Shown one piece after another: positions 33,050 to 45,096 of a DNA stretch of 64,000 nucleotides. Location: contig JADFUC010001943.1 of NCBI GenBank assembly GCA_019722365.1, positions 44,229 through 108,228 on the forward strand, in the 5' to 3' direction. Origin of the DNA: Lithospermum erythrorhizon (Eukaryota; Streptophyta; Magnoliopsida; Boraginales; Boraginaceae). Both the position numbers and the translations under genes were made by a program. Each line of letters opens with the position of its first letter. Position 1 is the stretch's first letter. Under the pieces are notes generated by a model. That model was given only the letters and a program-made list of their open reading frames with translations. It ran no database searches and was not told the origin of the DNA.

Positions 33050-35374
33050 AGGGCAATGAAATTGCAGCAACAGTTTTTGTAGAGCACATCCACTTTGTGA
33101 CCCCAACGTTAAGTTTGTTCAAGGTCTATGATATTACCAATGCTTATGTGAAGTTCGTTCCACCAAAATTCAGAATTACCAATAGCCAATAGCACTAGGT
33201 GCTACAACGCGACATTCTGATACGCCCAGTGTTAGATGAGAGCCCTTACTTGCGCTACTTTTCCAACAACTTAACACCTTTCAGTTCCATAGCGAGAAAC
33301 TCAGTGCCTGATGCTAACGACATTGGTATGTGACACAACTAATTATTTTACATATATAATTTCATTTATTAAAATATTGATATCACAATCTAATTTATAA
33401 TACTTAAGAGATTGATAGATATCATGGGTGTCATTATTGCTGTTGAAGAACCTACAACTGTCAACACAGTCAACGGATTCAAGAATATGCTTTACCTTAG
33501 ATTGACATGAATACGTTTATACACCTCATTTACTATATATAACCATAATTTAAACGTTATATATAAATCACTCGGTGACTTGTAGAAAAATACCAATTTA
33601 TGTTACTCTTTGGGAAGAAATGCCTGAAATTGAAGGTCCTACCTTAATCAAGGCTGCAAACACATTATCGATTGTCATAGCTAAGCGTTTGAGTATGGGA
33701 ACACATAATGGTATTCTCTTTACTATTATACAAATATATAAAGCTAGCTATTGCAGGCATCGTCTAATACTATACTTCTCAATTGATATAGGACCTATAT
33801 TAAATGCAAAGAATAGCTCGTCGTTTGCTATAAATCCTTCAATAGAAGTAGCATCAGACTTCAAGACGTGGTTTTCACTTTATTCTAATACAAATATAAA
33901 TTTATTATCTATAAAATTATATCATGCACTATTTAAATCAATTGATGATACAAGGTGGATTAAAGAGATGAAAATGAAATGAACTACATCAACTACTCAC
34001 AGACAAATCAGTTTCCATATCAAAAGAGCTTATCACTGGAGGTGACAAGAAGATTCTTACAATTGCTGAAATAAATCGTATAGTGAGGGTGAAAATAAGA
34101 AGATGCTTGAATTTAACAAGTTAAATCACTGTAAATGAGAAAATAACAGAAGACATTTTAATGTGTTTCAGTGCGGCGATTATTGGATAAGGGAATTGCT
34201 ACAAATATCTGAAGAAGATCAGAGGCTATTTTACATTGACTGTAGCAATTGCAACTCAAAAATAAGTGCCAGTGAAGAAGGAATCAAATACACCTGCTAT
34301 GCTTGCCAAAAACAAGTCTTCACAACTACAAGGTAATTGCAACTTTACTAAATAATACACTTCATCTTGCTATACAGAGATTAATTTTCTTTTTTGAGCT
34401 AATTTGTACGCCTCTGGTTTTCATGCCTATGACTGAAAATAGCAGCGCAATGAAAGTAGTGGCCATCGATAACATTACTGCAAAGAACATCACATCTTTC
34501 AAAACTAATGAACCTAGTACTAATAATATGGTTAATTTAAATTTTTCAATCAAATAATTTTTCAATTTATGGTTGTACCTTTTAGATGGTCCTACTGCCA
34601 TTACCAATTGTGTTTCAATTCTCTAAAAGTCTTTTAGATTCAATTATGTTACAACTTTCACAGATTTACAAACACCAATATGCAATGTTTTTACTACCTT
34701 AGCAATTCCATTTTGTTAACTCAAATTCGCTTCTACAAAAGACTGAAAGATATCATTTTGATAGTATAAGGCCACATTTTCACAACAATCTATTACTAAT
34801 TATTATATTATGTTCCAGCTCTATAACATACTATGATTTTGGTAGTGCCTTTCCGGACGGAATATGCAGTGTTCTTTTTACCCTTAGTTATTGCTTTTAT
34901 CTTATTTAAATGTGATTCAAAAACAGGGTGAAACATATGATTTGGATAGTATAACATCAGCCTTTTAAGGCAGGGTGTATCTAATTCTACAACATCACAA
35001 CTTTGGTAAAGAAAATGAGGGTCAAAGAAAGTTGTTGCTTATTACATACTTAGAAGACACTAATTCTGAAGAAGCATGTGAGTCAAGTAACCAGATCAGC
35101 ACATTTGAGGCAAATGATGAAATGGCATATAACCTAGTAAAAGGAATTGCACCTGAGTCTTCACACTCTCCATTGTCGCCATTAAAGAGGCAAATGAGTC
35201 AGATTACTATCAATCCAGGTATATATTAATATATGCTCACAACTTACGTTACATACAAAAATCCATAATTCCATATTATGACAACTTTCATATTTTACAG
35301 AAAACTCAGCAAAGAAGAAATTGCTAATGTTGATGGATGATGATGTGGACCAAGACAACAGCTCTCATGGATGA
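33050..35374 (+). pseudogene. RPA70-like (replication protein A large subunit) pseudogene
   Basis: Exon-like blocks: 33050-33325 (FKVYDITNAYVKFVPP), about 33411-33500 (DIMGVIIAVEEP), 33587-33710 (PIYVTLWEEMPE), 33792 onward (NAKNSSSFAINPSIEVASDF), about 34169-34335 and 34975-35374. They follow the order of an RPA1 OB-fold, and then a zinc ribbon at 34235-34320 with CSNC and CYAC pairs. In the last part a charged tail ends DDDVDQDNSSHG and stop. The first exon has two in-frame TAG codons and the N-terminal OB fold is missing. RPA70 binds single-stranded DNA, and RPA-like genes are common passengers of plant Helitrons. A Helitron-like end lies 220 bp downstream. Confidence 0.75.
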
Positions 35375-35570
35375 AAACTAGAACTTTGCTGGATCTTGTA
35401 CTTAGCGATATTTTAGAGACCCTTCCTTTTGTTAACAATCAAACCTCTATCAGCATATCATTTTGTGGGAACACTTTTGTTTTGCAAACAACTAAGCTAC
35501 TACCAGTTTGTATCTATAACCATCACTTTATTATGCTATTTTGCGTAAACATATAATAGTCAGTTAGAAC

Positions 35571-35596
35571 CACTATTGACGGGCACCAATAACTAG
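35571..35596 (+). mobile_element. candidate Helitron 3' terminus
   Basis: Reads GACGGGCACCAATAACTAG followed by T at 35597, close to the usual plant Helitron 3' end (CGGGCACC, then CTAG, inserted before T). The hairpin is weak. Together with the RPA-like remnant just upstream it suggests a decayed Helitron. No Rep/helicase coding was found between 31.5 and 35.6 kb. Confidence 0.4.
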
Positions 35597-36658
35597 TTTT
35601 ATATAGAAATTAAAATAAAGAAGTTGGAGTTGTCTTACGAGCAAGATCGATTGCATATAATATGGACCCTTTGTCTAACAAGCACGAATTCAAGATTTTT
35701 TGCTCGGTTCGACGAGCTTTCATCGAGTCGAGCTCCGAGATAGCTCACTTATTTCAAATTTTAAATTCAATCAGATTAAAAAAATTACTTAATCAATTAA
35801 TAAAATTAACTAATATTTAACAAGATGAGTAAAATCATTACTTTATAATAGATGTTAACATTAATAAAAGATATATTCATATTGAAATTAAAAAAAAAAA
35901 CTACAAAATCTTCATATGTTTTAAGATTAGTTCAAGTTAATTGACTATTAATCCTTACATAAAAGCTACAAACGATATTAAATCTCTATTATGTTACTGA
36001 CCAATGTAATAATATAACATGTATAATTACAAGAAGGAAGAAAAATGACTCTGAAATCTAAATCTCCCTAAGGAGCAATATGAATTATAAAAGTATAATC
36101 ACATAAATGAAAGATCATATAGATGGAATTTTGGAATCATATGTTTCGAATAATATGATTAAATGAATAATTTAGAATTCATAGCTGGGTCAATTGGTCT
36201 ATTGAAATTAAATATTTAGAGCAAGATATTTATTAAAACCTAAATAAAGATTTATGAGGATAATAAATACAAGAACTATCATCTTATTGCTAGTACAATA
36301 GTTTAGTAAAATACAACGCTAGCGATTAACATCAGATTCTTGTAGATACATAAACAAAATTTGAATAGTTCAAATAATTGAGAGTTAGTTTAACATTTAA
36401 TGTTCTTTAAATGGTTAAAGAAGTGCACACATTAAATAAACTAGATTCATTTAATAAACTTGAATTACATTTCCACCTCAGCCCAGCTCACACATTGACA
36501 AATGTGTATAAACTAATCAACATCTAGAACATCACATAAGTATGTGATGTAGAACTGCTCCATAATAGTCAAAGTTCAAAATCTTACAAAACTTTCACCT
36601 AAGTCAAATAGTTGACAAATTATAAGATGAATTTGAACGTATTGTTACTACAATGGTA

Positions 36659-36662
<4 letters not shown>
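35597..36662. other. AT-rich stretch, no gene seen
   Basis: A short GC-rich motif cluster at 35701-35745 (CTCGGTTCGACGAGC, TCGAGTCGAGCTC) looks like subterminal repeats of a DNA transposon but has no paired end. The rest is plain. Confidence 0.4.

Positions 36663-36708
<46 letters not shown>
36663..36708 (-). repeat. T46 tract (poly-A on the minus strand)
   Basis: An uninterrupted run of 46 T. On the minus strand it would be the poly(A) tail of a retroposed element lying to its right (36709 onward), but that flank shows no recognisable LINE or cDNA. Confidence 0.9.
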
Positions 36709-36714
<6 letters not shown>

Positions 36715-38399
36715 AGGTGATGCTTTTAAGGATGCAAATACGAACAATGTTATGATGATTAGATCAGAGGGATCCCAGATAGCTTAATATATTAAACACT
36801 AATTTGGATATCAACGTAGTTACTCCAAGCATAACTGTGTTATTAAGAAAATGATTAATTAAATGGAATGTCCGTGGTTTTTACGCATTCGCATCGATAA
36901 ATAAAATTTATCCCATGTGGTTCTTGCATTTCAGAGAAATTCTCAATTAATCACAAATATTTTGTATCATCATCCTGGATTCCGCAATAGTTGTTAATTA
37001 CAATAAATTAATGAACATTTCAAATCATTTGAGTTCATTAATAAAAATTAGGTTCTTGCATGTATAAGAAAGCGTCACTGAGCCAAAGATGCAAGTTAGC
37101 GCAGGAAAGACATTCTAATAATAGTAGAAAATAAGCATAACCAACTCAGACGTCAGTTTATGAATTTCTATGTATGATCAGTGGAATGCTCGAATCTTCT
37201 AAGGTTTCACAAAGATCAAATTAATCAACTCAACAAGTTGAATACCTAAACGAATAATTCTTAAAGAAAAAATCTTTCCAAGGTAAACAACTTCTCCTCC
37301 CACATCGCAGTTGTCTAACGGAAAGCAAGAAACGAAAAGGAATTATGTTTATCGCTTACCCAAACTAACGTAAACGATCATTTATCTCATTGGCTAATAT
37401 AAACAAAGTTGTGAACAACTTGTTAAGTGGAACAAGTACAATATAACAAATGACTATAGAACATTGAAATCGAAGTAGCTTACACATCGTAAGTCACTGT
37501 GGAATAAAGAAGCAAGTCGGATTACAACACCGATTTAATGATCTTGAAAGTTGCCTAGATTGAATCAACACCAAAATCCACTAATATGTGTTTGATTGTG
37601 TCGATCAATTTTCGATCAAAATGGAGTATGAATACTCTTAATCAATCACATGGGCGATGAGCATCAAAAATGCTTTCAAGCCATAATACTAGACCATGGC
37701 CATGAACTGAAGGTAAATTATCAGGTCTCAAGGAGATTCTCATGCAGCTTATGTTGAATGGTATTTTCGACTCGAAGGATGTTTTCACGGGTAATCGGAG
37801 TAATATGTTTGATTCACAACTCTCTATATAACATAAAGGATTATAACGCAATGGCTCCGTATACTATTAGATAACGGAAAACTGGGTACAATAGGATTCA
37901 TACAACCGACTAAATTGGTAGATTGTAATTCGGGCGAAAGCATGGTAATTTGGTGGCCGCTACCAACGCCGATATCACATCAACCCTGCCTATTAACCAA
38001 GAGAATCGCTGCGCAAAGAGTTCGGCATGCGCATCTTACCAAAGCTCGACTGGAAATCGCATCGGCGAATTGCGGACGCCAGATCAAACCTTTCGATACT
38101 ATATCATAAATCGCCCAAGTAAGCAGAATGTGTCGAAATACGAGATAATCATCTCATAAAACGCCCGTCAACAATTCTGGGGACAGACATCCATTTATAC
38201 ATTCAATCTATATAAGTTCACTATATGTTAATTGCTTATCAATTAATATTTAACTAACCGGCATCGATATTGTGGTTACGATGATTAATGGTCCACTGTA
38301 ATGTACATATTAATGCAATAGCTCAGAAATATTGTTTAATATATTACTTTTGTCGATCCGTCCTAAGTGGTGACACACAAATAGTAAACCGAAACTAAA
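36709..38399. other. unassigned sequence, possible decayed LTR-element parts
   Basis: CCCACATCGCAGTTG at about 37310 resembles a motif seen in plant LTRs read on the minus strand. A CpG-rich block at 37915-38110 has overlapping short frames without a recognised domain. No confident boundaries. Confidence 0.35.
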
Positions 38400-41090
38400 T
38401 AATAAATATATTATTAAACTTTTATATAAAGTGGAAACAAAGCAAGGAGCCATTTCGGCAGATCGAATCGTGGGCCGTAGGACATTACCTAACTACAGCA
38501 GTGAGAAGTTCGAACCTTCCCCTCACCACTGGGCACGCTGGACAGAGACATGGGGTGAGAGGTTCCGAATCTTCCCTCCTATTTAACGGTGATTATCTTT
38601 TAAGAATTTTCTGTAATATCTTCTACCACCTCCTGGGCGCGATCTCTACCACCTCCTTAAGGATAGACAATTCGGATATTCTAACACCTCTATATAAAGG
38701 AGACTTCGTTAATGTGTAAAAAGGTTAATACCCACTTTTATTTGCAAGAAATAAAAAATCTCTTTTTTCTCCCTCCTCCCAAGAATCGGTTGAACCCCTC
38801 GCCCCCACCCTTGGAAGAGAATTGTTTCTCTTCCATATTTTATTCCTAGTTTAGTTTTTAATCGCTCTAAAGAGAACGCAAGGCAAGCGGTTCATCAATT
38901 TGTCAAAAGCGGACTATCTTCGAGATACTGATTTGACAGATATCATGGTAATTCATTTCCGCTTACTTACCGATAATAATCGATCAAAGGTACACACTAT
39001 GCTGATTGATTTATTGTCTTTGTAATAAATCCATAGTATCCTCGAAATTGTATCCAATAAGTTTAGAACTATTGTTATATCGTTAAGAACACCAACAAGA
39101 ATCCTCAGATTTGGGGAGAACTACCCCCTGAGTAATGCAAAAGACAACAAGTGAGGCGGCCGCAGAGAAACCGGAGAGTATTTATAAGCAGGCGGTGAAG
39201 ACGTGACTTTATCTCCAGAGCGAGGCGAGGCCGACCGCCCCCATGATTCATGGCCGGAGGAACATCTTTTTCGAGCCAAGCGAACTCGCGGCGCAGTTTA
39301 TGAGACCGAGAACAGTTCTCGGCCCCCCCTTTCCAGTGGGGTCATATGACTGGGGTCAGAACGTGGATCCTATCCTCTTCGTGTCCGGGATCCACCCGAT
39401 TCACGAGGACAACCAGAACAGCCAGCTCTAGTAAGGCGCTGAGAGAGTTGTAAGGAGTGACCGGCGAGTCGACGAGCCAACCTCCCCATGATCCTCCGAC
39501 CTAAAAATGGCGGCCGAGGCCCACCGCGCCCGTGAGGGGTTACGCCTGGCAATGGTCACCGGAGGCAAAGGATTTCGATTCGAATTGAAATGGGAGAACG
39601 GGCGAAGCTGTACAGGCCTCCCATCGAGTTTCGAAGTATCGGGTCTCACACTTTGTCCCGGAGCCTACTCTGCCAGCAACTGACGTGAAAGAGGTCAGTG
39701 AAAAGAAAAGAATCACTAAAGAGCGGGCGAGACTCACCTCAAAGCGCAAATTACCCGAAGAGGTCATGAATCTTGGGAGAGGCGCATTTGGCTCAGCACG
39801 CCTGGAAGTTGGACTCTCGCCAAAGCGGTCTGGTAGGCATCGTAATGAGAGAGGATCCGCCCACCTGGGCGGCTAGAACTCCTGGTCGGCATGTGTCATA
39901 GCGGCACGGGTGTCCGTCCGCCAGCCAGCGGAAAAGGCAACGGCATCTACCTTACGCTCTACTGCTCCGGCGGGGCGACTCTGGATTTCGTGAAATGTGA
40001 ACCCTGAAAAACACTAAAAGCGGAAGAACCTCATTAGAGGCACAGAAGCAAGAGCCTCCTGTGCTTCGTAGCCTTTAGCGCCGCAGATCCCCCGACGAGA
40101 ATTCCACGGCGACCTCAAGTCAACCAGTCCCCATGATCGATGTCGGCCTTTACCACCTTAGTCGACACGAGAAGCATGAAGGGCTGAGGTTGCAGGGGTG
40201 GCCCAAGAGGCACATATGACCTACTTCTCCGGCGAGGTCAAGAGTGAAGAGAGATCGTAGATTTGCGATGACTCACAAAGTGATGACGTAAGAGGCGATT
40301 CGAGGACGATGGAGGCGTTGTCCTGAGACAAGGAGGACGTAAGAGGGTGATTTGAGGATGATGGAGGCAGGTGTTCTCAAAAGAGCACCTTATATTTACC
40401 GGAGGCGAACGGAAAAAATAAAGGGTTTTCTCAAAATTGATTTGGGGGTAAATAATAAAGAAAGCATGGATGTATGGTCTCAAATCCATTTTTTATAAAT
40501 GAGGCATTTAGGGAGAAGATGCATTAAGGCGCCGCTTGGAATGGAATGAAGACTCCCCCCCATATTCGTGATCCGCCCATAAAAACGGGCGTTTGGGGCA
40601 AACGAGGCCCATAAATAAACGGCCGACGAGGATCATCCAACAAGACGCCTCCAAAACGGATCGCGAACAAGACACCGAATAAATGGACTTGTACTCACAT
40701 GAGTAGGCCAAACGAAAAGCCTGTGATAAACGCAAGCAAGCATTCAACTCTGTGATGGTAAGAACCGAAGTAGAGATTAACGGCTTCGATTCGCTCAATT
40801 AAGGTGCTAATTAAGATAGTAATTACTCGACCCCTTAATGAGCCACAAAATCATTAATCGAAAATGAAGGAGCCATCAAGGCTCGGCCAAAGTAACGGTC
40901 CGAATAGACTATAAAAGGTAAACCTTGAGGCCAAATCAATTAAGTTCACTTTGATACCCAAAACTCTCTTTTCAGAAACTAAACTATTTCGATCTCTTTA
41001 CTAACTCGATCGACGGAAATAAGCAAGAACCGATCTCATTATAGAACTCTCATTTGACTAAGGCAAATCAAGCAATAACTTAGAAGAGAT
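38400..41090. other. CpG-rich decayed retroelement-like sequence
   Basis: Two promoter-like spots occur: TATATAAAGG at about 38693 with CT-rich downstream sequence, and CTATAAAAGG at about 40911 followed by an LTR R-U5-like leader. Between them (39100-40500) lies CpG-rich sequence with broken frames. It looks like non-coding parts of LTR retrotransposons, but no domain, PBS or TSD was identified. Confidence 0.35.
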
Positions 41091-41109
41091 TTATGATCCA
41101 CTATCACCA

Positions 41110-42000
41110 AAATCGACTGCATCATCAATGGGAATTTCATATTCAAGGGCAGCCAGATTCTTGCCTGATGCATTGCTGGAGAAGCCTAAAAGGTGATTGA
41201 TTCATCGGACAACATATTTCTCTCTTATGGGGGAAAAATGACCTTATCGGAGTCTGTACTCTCTACTATGCCACTTTACTACTTGAAAGCTTTGAAAATG
41301 CTTGAGCAGATTAAACATAAAATTGAAAGTCTGAAGAATAGGTTCCTCTAGGGTGATGTGCCTTGATACAAATGGCACAAATTATGTGCTCCTTTGGAGG
41401 AAAAAGGGCTTAACTGCAGGACATTGAGGATATTCACTCTACTTGTATGATGAAGCCTGGTACAGGCTGTGGGAGGGAAGTTCAATGTGGAGCAAATATA
41501 TGTTTGCCAAATACTGCAAACTAAGACATCCAATAAATGCTAGAGTCCATCCTGCACATTCAAGAATATGGAAGAACTTCGTTGCAGTGAGAGAGCAAGA
41601 TGGGTAGGACATATCCTAGCAACTTGGATCTGGCTCCTATGATTTTTGGCTAGACTCTTGGCTTCCATTAGCACCACTTAACAGGCAGGCCACATGAGCC
41701 ATTACAGTTTCAACATTTTGGCAGAATGGGAAATGGGATGAGGACAAACTCAAGTTATGGCCAACTCAGGACCAGGTTAATGAAATATTGCAACAATTTA
41801 TCAATCATGGAACATTGGATCACCCAGTCTGGAAGCTTACTCCCCATGGTGCATTCAGTTTTCAATCTGCCTATGAAGAGGTCAGAACACATAGGAATCC
41901 ATCAACTGTATTCTCCCTGATTTGGCACTCCTATATTCCAAAAAACATCTCATTCACAGTTTGGAGGCTTATGTTGGAAATCAATAAATATTGGCTTCAA
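41110..42000 (+). pseudogene. LINE ORF2 remnant, reverse transcriptase end and zf-RVT region
   Basis: Frames read as the C-terminal part of a plant L1-type ORF2: LLSYGGK-like and KMTLIGV near 41230, a DIHSTCMMKPG-like block near 41440, and WSKYMFAKYCK near 41490. FWQNGKWDED and LWPTQDQVNE follow near 41720-41780, then WKLTPHGAFSFQSAYEEV (41830-41880) and IWHSYIPKNISFTVWRLML (41920-41975). The last block is the zinc-binding RVT domain. Multiple stops and shifts are present, the 5' part is missing, and the sequence breaks off near 42000 where an LTR-like sequence begins. No poly(A) remains. Confidence 0.8.
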
Positions 42001-42299
42001 TAATTATACCAAGGATAATTGCTGTATTAATTCATTTATTGGCTTTGGGCTTAAACAGACATTTCAAACTAAGCTGCTCAATAATAGTAATCAGAATGAC
42101 TAGTCGGGTTCTCATAATAATACCGTAGATACGCCAGATTGCTGGGATTTCATGCATAATCGTTATAATAATAATAATCATCAATTAAATTATCGATCGC
42201 TATAATCTCGTTCTCAAGATCGCACATACAGCCGGGATGCTGAATTATATTTCATGTATTTAAATTAAACATACTGTTTAAATCGAGAGTCGATCAGAA

Positions 42300-44693
42300 T
42301 CAATCAATGAATATTCTCGGGATTGAAAATTTTACATTAACCGTGTAAAATATAAATTGATGACCGAATTAATCGACTAGCAAGTCGAATTAATTCAATC
42401 GTTAGTTGCCCGGCTGAGTTGTTGGTCAAGTAAAGCTTAAAATTTTTAATGGAATAATGATAATTAAAGGGCAAAGAATATGTTTTGAAAAATGTAAATT
42501 TGCTGTCAATTGGTGCCCAGAAACGAATGTGTCGAATTACAATCCAACCAAAACCAAACTCCACTTGGGGCGGCTCCCCACATTCCACCTACCACCACTA
42601 ATACTCTCTAAACTCATCATCATTTGAGCTTATCACAAAATTTTTCTTCTTCTCCCTCATGATCAGCCGAAACCCCTAAATTTTAAACAATAAAACTTTC
42701 TTCCATTTTCGCAAAACTTCATGGATTCCACCTCAAATCTGCTCCCATCTTAAGCGTTAACAAAGGTATGAGTTTTAATCTTCAAATCTCATCATTTAAA
42801 GCCTGAGTCGACTTTCTATATACTTGACTTTGTGGTCGACTTTCAGATCTTGATTTTATTATAGTATATAATCAAGTATTCAAGTATCTGTGGAAGCGGG
42901 TTGTGAGGTGATTTTGAGAAGCTATCAGTTTTCAGAAAGTGGTGTAAGTTGTATGTCAATTTTATCAATTTTCTTAAATCGACTTTAAAATGGTAATAAT
43001 GGTGTCAGAGGACTTAATATAGCTGAATCGTAGATGTAATCGCTTATTTATACGGATGTGCAGTAGATCGCCGGTGTCTGGAAAAGTTCGTATGGTAATT
43101 AGTGCTCAATCGGAGGTTGCATTTAACGGGTTAATTAGTTGTTAATTTATTTCTGTGATTGATTAGAATGCCATGCAGATGTTATTGTCGGGGTAATAAG
43201 CGGCGACGTAATATTGAGATTTTTCAGGTCAAGCGATCGAATATAGCTACGTTGGAATATTAGGAAGCCAGATACCAATCCTGGGAATAAGATGATCAAG
43301 TAAGAGTTGTAAATTTGAACGCGAGACTAGGTATAACACTTCTGGTTTATATAGATGTTAAGCTGGGTTATTCTGCATGTGTTATAATGTATAATTTTTC
43401 TATCAGAGCCGAGCCCGGATTCAAAGACATGATCGCATGTAGATACCATTACTACTTTTGGGGTTCTAGATTTAGTAATAAATCTCACGAATGGGACCTT
43501 TCATATATATATATCATATATATATTTTTCATGTGTTGTTCGGTATCTATTCTCGACATGCTGTATCGTTATGGCTAGCGATTGATATTATGTGAAAAGC
43601 GCGATTTATGATGACATACATGAAGAACTAGATTTGATTGACATTATAAATAACTATGATTATGAAGTACGCACACATAATCAGATTACGAAAGTTACAT
43701 TACGAGATAGCTGATAAATTCATGCTATGAAATCAGGTGGCCGCAATACGCTAAGGGTCGCTACAGGGTCGCCAAGCATTGGGCTGACCGCTTTTATGTG
43801 TTATTTTTATGGATGCGGTGACCTCTGACCGAGTGCTCAAAAGTGCTACAGATATCAAGGGTACCTGCTGGATTCGAGGTTCGAAAGTGAGCGCATCGGC
43901 GGTACTTCGGCTCCGGGAGGATCACAGCGAGGCCCATCCGATTATTCGAGGATTCTCATGCCAGGTATTATTTGAGGTGGACTCTCATATGTGTATTATT
44001 ATTGGAGGTGATTCCCATATGCATTATTTGGAGGCGATTCCTCATATGCATTATCCATGAGCGTATTCCTTACTGACGAATTTTGTGCGCCGGTATCGCT
44101 TTCCTTAAATGAATACGCATTAGTTATGAATAATCTCACGTGTAAAGCGTCGTGTAACATTGTATAAGAGAAATCTATGTGATATATGGACATTATTTAT
44201 TAAGCACTCGATTAATGCACGTGCATATGATATATTTATATATATAAGCAATGCACATATATGACGGAATCGGGCCTGTGGTATTTGTATTCACTCACTA
44301 ATAGCCGACACCCTATTCTCTATGGGCTGCCATGCCTAGTTTCTAGGAGTGATCGCCGAGGTGGCCGAGGAGCGGTTTTGCTGAAATGGCGATCATAAAG
44401 TAAGGGGTATTAGTTCTCATCGGGCCATTTCACATTTTGTATATTCAGATCGCGGGTCGTATTATATCGACGAAGTCTCGTTGTCATACTTTCCCATGTA
44501 TGTATCTTGGATTCGTTCCTGTCCGTTATTTTGTCGATGTATTGGCTGAACACCACGATGGAAATAATAGTTTTATTTCGGAGCAATGTCAAGAAGTTAC
44601 TTTGTTATCAGATCCATCAAGCCATGACTCCTAGATACAAAAAGTTGTTAAATTTATCTTAACTCTCGTATATTTAATTTCATGGTCGTTACA
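42300..44693 (+). mobile_element. LTR-like block, second family
   Basis: The 3' end reads GGTCGTTACA at 44684-44693. The 5' part has a CT-rich leader (42590-42700) like that at 62880-63010. Both are followed by a region of TCGACTTT repeats. The left boundary is not fixed; 42000-42300 may also belong. Short ORFs inside are not credible genes. Confidence 0.4.
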
Positions 44694-44696
44694 ATC

Positions 44697-44700
<4 letters not shown>

Positions 44701-44742
<42 letters not shown>
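44701..44742. repeat. (TAA)14 microsatellite
   Basis: An uninterrupted run of TAA units directly after the end of the LTR-like block. The Tyr-rich antisense ORF over it is an artefact. Confidence 0.95.
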
Positions 44743-44743
<1 letters not shown>

Positions 44744-45096
44744 CTCTACATAAAGCGATTATGTAACTAACACCAATTATTAAAGATCGAAAAGTACATA
44801 TGATGAGAAAACCAAATTGATGGAAGAAGTAATAATATATAATATACAAGGCATATATGTATATATATTTATATGAAATACATACTTGTAATATATGAGG
44901 CATATTATTATTTAACAAAGACATGCTAGCACAAGCAAAAGGAAAAAAAGAAAACGAACTTCTGCTAAGCCTGAATTCAAAGGAGGCTTTCGAAGGTTTG
45001 TCAGCGTATGTTCTGCTGTAAGTGCTCAAATTAATATATATAATTCTACGTAGTTTTGATTATATGCAATTTAAAATGATCCTCAGATACTATTTG

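Noticed and set aside
44631..45029. 132-aa Tyr-rich ORF
   Set aside because: Created by reading through the (TAA)14 microsatellite on the minus strand.
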